Below, one piece after another: positions 1-5,120 of a stretch of 5,120 nucleotides of DNA (its first letter is position 1; each line of letters opens with the position of its first letter). The stretch spans positions 1 through 5,120 of the forward strand of contig JAOUMF010000207.1 of the NCBI GenBank assembly GCA_029881615.1, written 5' to 3'. The DNA is from Alphaproteobacteria bacterium. GTDB taxonomy: Bacteria > Pseudomonadota > Alphaproteobacteria > UBA8366 > JADFVY01. Below the pieces are notes generated by a model that ran no database searches, had not been told where the DNA came from, and saw only the letters and a program-made list of their open reading frames with translations. The position numbers and the translations under genes are program-made.

Positions 1-1
1 C

Positions 2-763
2 TATGCCATCGCGGTATATGGCGAGCGCCTGGCAGTTGCCGATCCTGGCGCCGGCGCCATCCATATTTTCGATATGGCGGGCGGAGATTATGAGCGAATC
101 GAATGGGCGGACAAACGCCGGCTTCGCTCGCCAGTCGGGCTGACCTTCGTCGGAGACAAGCTCTATGTGGCCGATTCGGAATTGAACGGCATCTTCGTCT
201 TCGATCCGAAACTGAAACTGACGCAAACCATCGAAGGGCTGGCGCGCCCCACCGGCATTGTCTGGGACCCGAAATCCAGCCGCCTCTATGTAACCGACAC
301 GATGAGTCACAGTATTGTCGTGCTGGACGCGGAAGGGAAACGCCTGTTCGATTTCGGCGGCCGCGGTGCCGGCGACGGCGAATTCAACTTCCCGTCGCAC
401 CTGACCATTGCCGGTGACAGCCTCTATGTAAATGACACGATGAATTTCCGGCTGCAGACCTTCGACCTGAACGGCAATTTCAAATCCTCATTCGGCCGTC
501 ATGGCGATGGTTCCGGCGATTTCGCACAGCCCAAAGGCATCGCCCTGGACAGCGAAGGGCACATATACGTCGCCGATGCACTGTTCAACAGGGTGCAGAT
601 ATTCAACAAGCGTGGCCAGCTGATGCTGGCTTTCGGCGGCGACGGCGCGGCGCCCGGCCATTTCTGGCTGCCGACTGGCATGTTTATAGAGAAAGACCGT
701 ATTTACGTCGCTGATTCCTTTAATCAGCGCGTCCAGATATTTCAGTTCCTCGGAGGTGCGTAA
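2..763 (+). CDS. NHL-repeat beta-propeller protein (5' end missing)
   Basis: The frame is open from the left edge to the TAA at 761-763, giving 253 visible residues; the true start lies outside the window. The ATG at 74 is internal, because repeat sequence (RLAVADPGAGAIHIFD) precedes it. Six NHL-type strands recur every 40-47 residues: LAVAD (10-14), LYVAD (54-58), LYVTD (95-99), LYVND (141-145), IYVAD (188-192) and IYVAD (234-238). Each is followed by a hydrophobic strand such as RVQIF, and the later ones are joined by FGxxGxGxGxF-x-x-P linkers. Six strands fit a six-bladed propeller that is nearly complete. NHL propellers generally bind proteins or ligands and are not assigned a reaction by fold alone. 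A signal peptide, if present, would be upstream of the window. The gene abuts the multiheme cytochrome gene with one base between stop and start, so a joint role with that cytochrome is likely but inferred. The fold is clear; the function is unknown. Confidence 0.9.
   Translation, partial: YAIAVYGERLAVADPGAGAIHIFDMAGGDYERIEWADKRRLRSPVGLTFVGDKLYVADSELNGIFVFDPKLKLTQTIEGLARPTGIVWDPKSSRLYVTDTMSHSIVVLDAEGKRLFDFGGRGAGDGEFNFPSHLTIAGDSLYVNDTMNFRLQTFDLNGNFKSSFGRHGDGSGDFAQPKGIALDSEGHIYVADALFNRVQIFNKRGQLMLAFGGDGAAPGHFWLPTGMFIEKDRIYVADSFNQRVQIFQFLGGA
752..756 (+). promoter_or_regulatory. Ribosome binding site of the multiheme cytochrome gene
   Basis: GGAGG lies inside the last codons of the NHL gene, eight bases before the ATG at 765. 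It decides the start: a GTG at 756 in the same frame would overlap the Shine-Dalgarno sequence and only add three residues (MRK) before the signal peptide, so ATG 765 is preferred. The arrangement implies translational coupling to the upstream gene. Confidence 0.75.
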
Positions 764-764
764 G

Positions 765-2663
765 ATGAGGCGGCTCGCATTTATACTCGGTTCCGTCCTT
801 TTGTTCGCCGCATCGCCGGCCTCGGGGGGACAGGATGTCGTCAATACAAGGCATAATCTGTCTGTGTCCGGCCCCGGCACGGTCAAGAGCGCAAGCAGTA
901 CGCAGGTCTGCGTTTTCTGCCACACTCCCCATAATGCCACGCCAGCCGCACAACTCTGGAATCGCCCGGATACCGGCGCAACCTATACTCCGTATGCCAG
1001 CAGCACTCTGGTCGCCGCTGCGCCCGGCCAGCCGACCGGCAAGTCGCGACTCTGCCTTTCATGCCATGACGGAACCGTAGCCCTGGGCAGTCTGCAAACG
1101 CCGCCGGCAGGCAATGATCTTGCCGCCACATTCCTGACCACGGCCAATCGTGGTTTTCTCGATACGGATCTTAGCGACGATCACCCGATTTCCTTCGCCT
1201 ACGATGCGGCTCTGCATGCCCTGAATCCTGAGCTGACAGATCCGGCCACCATCGGCCTCCCGCTCGAGGGTGGGCAATTACAGTGCACGACCTGCCACGA
1301 CCCGCATGAGAAAGACCTTGCCCCCTTCCTGACCAAAACCGCGGCGAATGGCGAACTTTGCACTACCTGCCATCTCAAAACCGGCTGGGCGGGCTCGACC
1401 CACGCCACTTCCACGGCAGCCGTTAGCCCGGCCGACCTCGACAGTCGCCGGCCAGAATGGGTTCAACCCACCGTGGCGGGCAATGGCTGTCTGAGCTGTC
1501 ACACCCCGCACAGCGCGGCAAATCCGGAACGGCTGATCGCCAAGGACGGCGAAAACACCTGCTATGGCTGCCATGACGGTACTCCGGCGAGCAATATACA
1601 GGGAGATTTCGCCAAGACCGGCGGTGTGCACCCTGTATCCGACCCGCTCTATGCCGGTCTCCACGACGCCACCAAGGTGGAAGACCCGGCGACCATGCCG
1701 CTGCATGTGGAATGCATGGACTGCCACAATCCGCATACCGTCACATCGGGCGCGCTGCCGATGATTTCATTCAACCCGGCCAACACCGCGGCGCCCCACA
1801 TGGTGGCCCCCGCGGCAAATTCCCTGATCCAGGGTGTGACGGGCGTCGATCTGAACGGCAACCCGACCGCCACCGTGACCAATCAATATGAACTCTGTTT
1901 CAAGTGCCACGGGCTGCCCGGCCGGGATACCTGCGGCACCGACCGGTGCGGGGCGCCCCAGGCCCACGGCATGATCCGGCAAGACATGATAAACGGCCCA
2001 CCCGACCTCGCGGGGGTTCCGATAGACATCAGCATCCGGGACCGGGTTAATAGCGCGACACCGGGGCTTATTTCCTGGCATCCGATCACAAGCAATAATC
2101 CGGCTGCCACCAGCGCCACCGTGCCAAGTCTGCGCACCGATATTCCGCTTAGCGCGGACAATGCGACCAGCCTGATTTACTGCACGGACTGCCACAACAG
2201 CGACGCCTCCGAGGCAGCGGGCGGCACGGGACCGAACGGTCCGCACGGCTCGTCGACCCCGACAACATTCGAGGGCTTGCTTGCCATGGGATATGTCCTG
2301 GACATCAATTCGGCCGCCAGCGACACCGCGAGTTATGCGCTCTGCTACAAATGCCACGACGAGTTGACGATCAAATCGACGGCATCCTTCGTTAAACACG
2401 ACGCCCATATCGGCAACCGGCAGGGCTCTTGCATGAAATGCCACGATCCGCACGGATCCAAAGCCTACCCGAGACTGCTCAACTTCTTGTGGTGGTCCGA
2501 TGGGCAAATCGTCATCGACTGCATTCGGGGCAAGGGCGGCGGCGCCCAGCCCTGCGACACCGCCGATGGCTTCAGCGCTCCCGGGTGGGTGGATGGCCCG
2601 GGGATGACCGGCGCCTGCTACCTTGTCTGCCACGGCACCGGCCACGCTGGCAAAACATATTAG
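765..2663 (+). CDS. Secreted dodecaheme-type cytochrome c (doubled CXXCH family)
   Basis: The protein has 632 residues from the ATG at 765. Residues 1 to about 21 are a Sec signal peptide (MRRLAFILGSVLLFAASPAS) with no lipobox cysteine, so the mature protein should be soluble in the periplasm or exported. Covalent heme motifs begin at C49, C97, C174, C199, C242, C266, C317, C378, C473, C527 and C556 (eleven CXXCH), and a CX3CH (CYLVCH) lies at 618-623. Five are CxxCHxPH (C49, C174, C242, C317, C556), typical of the doubled-CXXCH / cytochrome c3-like family. Nineteen further histidines are present, enough for bis-His ligation of twelve hemes. Residues 383-472 carry no heme motif but hold C390 and C395; C586 and C597 are also non-heme. 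By family, it moves electrons along a heme chain; partner and direction are unknown. It sits between two propeller genes in a probable operon. The cytochrome call is very secure, while the count of bound hemes (11 or 12) and the location are predictions. Confidence 0.96.
   Translation: MRRLAFILGSVLLFAASPASGGQDVVNTRHNLSVSGPGTVKSASSTQVCVFCHTPHNATPAAQLWNRPDTGATYTPYASSTLVAAAPGQPTGKSRLCLSCHDGTVALGSLQTPPAGNDLAATFLTTANRGFLDTDLSDDHPISFAYDAALHALNPELTDPATIGLPLEGGQLQCTTCHDPHEKDLAPFLTKTAANGELCTTCHLKTGWAGSTHATSTAAVSPADLDSRRPEWVQPTVAGNGCLSCHTPHSAANPERLIAKDGENTCYGCHDGTPASNIQGDFAKTGGVHPVSDPLYAGLHDATKVEDPATMPLHVECMDCHNPHTVTSGALPMISFNPANTAAPHMVAPAANSLIQGVTGVDLNGNPTATVTNQYELCFKCHGLPGRDTCGTDRCGAPQAHGMIRQDMINGPPDLAGVPIDISIRDRVNSATPGLISWHPITSNNPAATSATVPSLRTDIPLSADNATSLIYCTDCHNSDASEAAGGTGPNGPHGSSTPTTFEGLLAMGYVLDINSAASDTASYALCYKCHDELTIKSTASFVKHDAHIGNRQGSCMKCHDPHGSKAYPRLLNFLWWSDGQIVIDCIRGKGGGAQPCDTADGFSAPGWVDGPGMTGACYLVCHGTGHAGKTY
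2616..2633 (+). other. Atypical CX3CH heme-binding motif, C-terminus of the cytochrome
   Basis: Codons tgc tac ctt gtc tgc cac encode CYLVCH (residues 618-623), with three residues instead of two between the cysteines, followed by GTGH. Expanded heme motifs such as CX3CH and CX4CH are known to bind heme in some multiheme cytochromes. The position, as the partner of heme 11 in a paired arrangement, supports a twelfth heme, but loss of heme binding here is also possible. Confidence 0.6.
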
Positions 2664-2673
2664 AAATTCAGTC

Positions 2674-2679
2674 GAGGAG
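2674..2679 (+). promoter_or_regulatory. Ribosome binding site of the seven-repeat propeller gene
   Basis: GAGGAG stands nine bases before the ATG at 2689, in the short gap after the cytochrome stop. It selects that ATG over an in-frame upstream ATG at 2623, which lies inside the cytochrome gene and would put 22 polar residues ahead of a good signal peptide. Confidence 0.75.
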
Positions 2680-2688
2680 ATAACGACA

Positions 2689-3996
2689 ATGCGTTCGTTT
2701 CTTTCAGTCATGGTCTTGATCATATCCGGCGCAAGCCTGCTGCAGGGATCGCCAGCCTCCGGCGCGGATTTCCCGGTTGCCGAGGGAAGCGGAATGCAAA
2801 ACCGGCCGACCATCGCCTATGACCCTAACGGAGACCGCTTCTTCATGGCCTGGTATGATTGGCGAAACCGGGAAACTACCGGTTTTGACATATATGGGCG
2901 CATCGTCGACGGCAGCGGAAAGCCTATAACCGGCGACATTCCGATTACCCGGGCCAAGCGGTCGCAAGGCAACCCCTCCATCGCATTCGATACTGTAAAT
3001 GACCGAATCCTGGTGCTCTGGAGCGACTGGCGCGACGCCGCCGATGTCGACTCCGACATATATGGCCGCCTGTTCAATCGTGACGGCACGCCTTATGGCG
3101 AGGAATTCCGCGTGGCCGCCCAACGCGGCGTGGCGCAGAAAACCGCGAACCTGGCCTTCGACCCCACCCGCCAGCGCTTCCTCGTCGTCTGGAAAGACAG
3201 TAGGCACCCGAAATTCGACAAGATCTACGGTCGCTTCATCGGCGCGGATGGCATGCCGCAGGGTGAAGAATTTGCCCTGGCACTCGAAGGCAATGCGCAA
3301 GATAGCCCATCCGTGCTGTTCGACCCCCGCAAGGATCAGTTTCTCGTCGCCTGGCGGGATGTCAATTCCGTCGATATCGACAAGTGGGAAAAATCCGTGA
3401 TCGGCACTTTCGTGCAGGCTGAACGGGGGCCGAGCGGAAAAAGCTTCCTGATTGCCTACGAGAAAACCGGTTGCACTCCTCTCTCGTTGAAATCGGCCAG
3501 TTTCTCGCCGAAAGACAATTACTATTTCATCGCCTGGTCGAGTGGCCGAAACTATCATGACACGATGCCCTTGTCCGAACGCCGCGACCTGCGCTTCGGA
3601 TATGACGACCGCCCAACGGGGCTGGATGTATACGGGGCCTTTATCAGCGTCGACGACGGCAGCGTCAAAGGCGAGGAATTCAAGATTGCCAGCGAGATCG
3701 ACTATCAGGAAATGCCTTCGGTGGCTTACGATCCGAACAAGGATCGGTTCCTCGTTGTCTGGTACGATTTGCGCCGCCCCCCGACAAACCTGAACAACGA
3801 CATCTATGGCCGCTTCATTACGCCAAAGGGAATAATGTCAGACGAGTTCCTGATTTCCGACGAATTGGCTACCGGACCGCGGCAACTCCCAACCGTCGCC
3901 TTCAGCCCGCGCAGCAACGCTTTTCTTGTCCTGTGGGAAGACGGTCGCGATGGCAGGGGGCCGAAGACCAGGATCTACGGCCGGGCGGTGCGTTAG
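2689..3996 (+). CDS. Secreted seven-repeat protein, probable seven-bladed beta-propeller
   Basis: The protein has 435 residues from the ATG at 2689. A Sec signal peptide covers about residues 1-26 (hydrophobic core SVMVLIISGASLL, likely cleavage after SPASGA). The mature chain is seven imperfect repeats: 27-82, 83-138, 139-193, 194-251, 252-328, 329-385 and 386-435. Each contains a P-[ST]-x-x-[FY]-[DS]-P-like turn, a hydrophobic strand ending in Trp (W55, W111, W168, W222, W283, W358, W416), a W-x-D-x-R-like turn, a [DK]-IYGR strand and a GEEF-x-[IVL] strand. The last repeat stops after RIYGRAVR and lacks the final strand, while the mature N-terminus begins with exactly that strand (DFPVAE). 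This is the velcro closure expected of a closed propeller. Repeat 4 has a degenerate IYGR (VIGTF) and repeat 5 carries an insertion (about 289-311). I recognise no enzyme signature. Its place 25 bases after the cytochrome suggests a role as a partner or scaffold in the same system, which is inference. Confidence 0.88.
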   Translation: MRSFLSVMVLIISGASLLQGSPASGADFPVAEGSGMQNRPTIAYDPNGDRFFMAWYDWRNRETTGFDIYGRIVDGSGKPITGDIPITRAKRSQGNPSIAFDTVNDRILVLWSDWRDAADVDSDIYGRLFNRDGTPYGEEFRVAAQRGVAQKTANLAFDPTRQRFLVVWKDSRHPKFDKIYGRFIGADGMPQGEEFALALEGNAQDSPSVLFDPRKDQFLVAWRDVNSVDIDKWEKSVIGTFVQAERGPSGKSFLIAYEKTGCTPLSLKSASFSPKDNYYFIAWSSGRNYHDTMPLSERRDLRFGYDDRPTGLDVYGAFISVDDGSVKGEEFKIASEIDYQEMPSVAYDPNKDRFLVVWYDLRRPPTNLNNDIYGRFITPKGIMSDEFLISDELATGPRQLPTVAFSPRSNAFLVLWEDGRDGRGPKTRIYGRAVR

Positions 3997-4505
3997 GACG
4001 GAAGCAGGCGTCAATATTCCGGATAGTCGGGCGGCAGCCCAGCACTCATAGGCAATCAGGGTAAGGACGGGACCGTCGATCGGCGACGCTCCCCCCGTAC
4101 GAGCGCCCTCTCGCTTGATGCCGGGACGGATCGCCGGCAACCGCGCCGCCATGTCCTTGGCAATGCCGCCTTCTGCTCTGCATTCCAGCCTCGCATGGCA
4201 GCGGGGCGACCGTTACCGCGCAACTGTTCAGGACAGCCAGGCCGGCGCGGACCAGCCACCAAATGGCAACCATTGATTCCATCCGCGGCTCTCGGCATCT
4301 CTCCGACATTTCCTGTCCTTGCCTTCGGTCGAATTACCCCTGGGCAGGTTCCGTATCGGGATGGTTGGATGGACCATGGGAACGTCAAGGGCATGTGTGG
4401 CCAACGATGCGTGAAGCCGTTGAACCACCGCGTCCGATACGTCCGCGAAATTTCCTGGGTCCGGTTTCTGATTTTTGGCCGGCACAATCCGGGAACCGGC
4501 CCGCA

Positions 4506-4548
4506 ATCCTTTACTGCCGCCGCGTTGCGGCAACAGGGGTAAACGGAT
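4506..4548. repeat. Imperfect inverted repeat, predicted bulged hairpin
   Basis: ATCCTTTAC (4506-4514) pairs with GTAAA-C-GGAT (4539-4548) across a single bulged C. Inside it TGCCGC (4515-4520) pairs with GCGGCA (4527-4532) around a CGCGTT loop, leaving a six-base bulge on the 3' side. That gives fifteen base pairs in 43 bases. No T-run follows on either strand, so it is not a canonical intrinsic terminator. It may be a structured 3' region, a relic of a repetitive element, or chance in GC-rich DNA. Confidence 0.4.
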
Positions 4549-4580
4549 CGTCTGATTGGGAAGGCTTGGTCACGCATCAA

Positions 4581-4619
4581 CTCCAGTGAACGGTTCCATA
4601 ATGGTTTCGTTCACTGGAG
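4581..4619. repeat. Perfect 12-bp inverted repeat, possible bidirectional terminator or dyad
   Basis: CTCCAGTGAACG (4581-4592) is the exact reverse complement of CGTTCACTGGAG (4608-4619). The 15-base centre contains a further palindrome, CCAT-A-ATGG (4596-4604), so the whole element is symmetric about base 4600 at 16 of 19 positions per arm. It lies between two convergent genes, where a bidirectional terminator is expected. The lack of a T-tract on either side weakens that reading. A protein-binding dyad or a mobile-element remnant are alternatives. Confidence 0.65.
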
Positions 4620-4642
4620 CTTCTGATGCAGAACTTCAAGTA

Positions 4643-4676
4643 GTCGGTGGCCCCACCGACGCCTGGAACAACAGGC
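4643..4676. repeat. Two adjacent short hairpins downstream of the minus-strand gene
   Basis: GTCGGTGG (4643-4650) and CCACCGAC (4653-4660) form an 8-bp inverted repeat with a two-base spacer. Immediately after, GCCTG (4661-4665) and CAGGC (4672-4676) form a 5-bp stem around GAACAA. They lie about 20-50 bases past the TAA of the convergent minus-strand gene, the normal place for a terminator or 3'-end stabilising structure of that transcript. No U-tract follows, so a role in termination is only suggested. Confidence 0.45.
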
Positions 4677-4694
4677 GCCAGTGGGGGCGGTGTC

Positions 4695-5120
4695 TTAGAC
4701 AGCCGGGGCGCCATTACCAGCCAAGGGTACCGAGACCGATGGCTCGTCGATGTCGTCACTGGTGACGGACAACGTTCCGGCGACTGGGCCTGTGGCGGAA
4801 GGCGTATAGTTCACCCAGATGATGACCTGACGACCGGCCGCGACCACAAACGAGGTCGGGGTGCCTGCCGCAAGGGTGAAGTCTCCGCTTCCCGTCACCG
4901 TCAGTCCGGTGACCTGAAGGTCCCCGGTACCCAGGTTCTGGATGGCAAAGTAGGCGCTACCGCTGGTACCGACGACCACGTCTCCGTAATCGTAGGACGC
5001 CACCGGTATGTTGATATCTCCCACACCGGCCAATCCATTACCGCTCAGGCTTACCGACAGGTTCGGGGTGACCGGGTCGTCACTGGCGATCGCCAACGAT
5101 CCGCTAACCGCACCTGCGGC
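4695..5120 (-). CDS. Choice-of-anchor D (ASH/Hydin-like Ig-fold) repeat protein, N-terminus missing
   Basis: The minus-strand frame is open from the right edge to the TAA at 4697-4695, giving 141 visible residues. A TTG at 5096 is not the start, because the reading frame and the repeat continue to the edge (GAVSGSLAIASDD). The fragment holds the end of one domain and one complete domain of about 108 residues. The module endings match: GSLAIASDDPVTPNLSVSLS then GNG (7-29), and GTLSVTSDDIDEPSVSVPLA then GNG (115-137). Between them come a YDYGDVVVGTSGSAYFAIQN strand pair and a VNYTPSATGPVAG turn, the usual signature of choice-of-anchor D domains. These Ig-like modules occur in large secreted or surface proteins and act as spacers or adhesion modules. 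The protein stops four residues after the last GNG (APAV), with no visible sorting signal or membrane anchor at the C-terminus. The gene converges on the cytochrome operon and is probably unrelated to it. Domain assignment is good; total length and role cannot be judged. Confidence 0.88.
   Translation of the reverse strand, partial: AAGAVSGSLAIASDDPVTPNLSVSLSGNGLAGVGDINIPVASYDYGDVVVGTSGSAYFAIQNLGTGDLQVTGLTVTGSGDFTLAAGTPTSFVVAAGRQVIIWVNYTPSATGPVAGTLSVTSDDIDEPSVSVPLAGNGAPAV

Larger units (their letters stand above)
3997..4694. other. Intergenic region between convergent genes, no supported gene
   Basis: This is about 700 bases between the stop of the propeller gene (+) and the stop of the choice-of-anchor D gene (-). 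Open frames exist on both strands, for example 4195-4542 (+) and 4056-4580 (-). Their translations are rich in Arg, Pro, Gly and Trp, resemble no family I know, have no convincing Shine-Dalgarno sequence and overlap one another, so I treat them as chance frames. I saw no tRNA, rRNA or CRISPR repeats and no transposase. The left part (3997-4505) shows no clear structure; the right part (4506-4676) contains several inverted repeats, listed separately. Confidence 0.6.

Noticed and set aside
756..764. GTG at 756 as cytochrome start
   Set aside because: It overlaps the GGAGG that serves the ATG at 765, and the ATG has proper spacing and directly begins the signal peptide.
2623..2688. ATG at 2623 as start of the propeller gene
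   Set aside because: It would place 22 polar residues, read out of frame from the cytochrome 3' end, before the signal peptide. GAGGAG points to the ATG at 2689.
1767..2813. Long minus-strand open frame (348 codons) opposite the cytochrome
   Set aside because: It lies antisense to a gene with eleven CXXCH motifs. Its translation has no recognisable motif, and it is the usual antisense frame in GC-rich coding DNA.
2704..3558. Minus-strand open frame (284 codons) opposite the propeller gene
   Set aside because: The plus strand carries clear periodic protein repeats, a signal peptide and a ribosome binding site; the antisense product resembles nothing.
4074..4088. CGTCG-ATCGG-CGACG short inverted repeat as terminator of the cytochrome operon
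   Set aside because: The stem is only five pairs with no T-tract, and such repeats are expected by chance at this GC content.
4457..4502. GGGTCCGGTT / AACCGGCCC inverted repeat
   Set aside because: Nine pairs with a bulge and a 27-base loop; too weak and too widely spaced to call.
4195..4542. Plus-strand open frame (115 codons) in the intergenic region
   Set aside because: No GC preference at third codon positions, no recognisable domain and no ribosome binding site. Its end overlaps the bulged hairpin.
4056..4580. Minus-strand open frame (174 codons) in the intergenic region
   Set aside because: Its composition is Arg/Pro/Gly-rich, with no family resemblance and no clear Shine-Dalgarno sequence. 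Competing frames overlap it on both strands.

Overview
The window looks like GC-rich chromosomal DNA from a respiring Gram-negative bacterium with type I cytochrome c biogenesis. The evidence is a secreted protein with twelve predicted c-type hemes, standard Shine-Dalgarno sites, and two exported or repeat-built beta-propeller proteins. I cannot fix the lineage from the sequence alone. Metal- or sulfur-cycling Proteobacteria, or Desulfobacterota (Geobacter-like), are plausible because the doubled-CXXCH cytochrome style is common there.

Layout. Positions 2-3996 on the + strand carry a tightly packed run of three genes: (1) the 3' part of an NHL-repeat beta-propeller gene, cut by the left edge; (2) a 632-residue multiheme cytochrome c with eleven CXXCH motifs plus a C-terminal CX3CH, starting one base after the first gene's stop; (3) a 435-residue secreted protein made of seven imperfect repeats of about 56 residues, starting 25 bases after the cytochrome and best read as a seven-bladed beta-propeller. 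Positions 3997-4694 hold no gene I can support, but the right-hand part (4506-4676) is rich in inverted repeats, including a perfect 12-bp dyad at 4581/4619. Positions 4695-5120 on the - strand are the 3' end of a convergent gene encoding Ig-like 'choice-of-anchor D' repeats, running off the right edge.

How the genes may work together. The spacing and strong ribosome binding sites argue that the three + strand genes are co-transcribed. A multiheme cytochrome flanked by two propeller proteins suggests an electron-transfer module in the periplasm or on the outer surface, with the propellers as scaffolds or docking partners. That is inference: no porin, quinol oxidase or cytochrome maturation gene is in view. 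The convergent - strand gene belongs to a separate unit and probably encodes a large surface or secreted protein.

The most interesting points are the three-gene cassette, the uncharacterised seven-bladed repeat family with its W-x-D-x-R / D-I-Y-G-R signature, the atypical CX3CH in the cytochrome, and the cluster of inverted repeats between the convergent genes.
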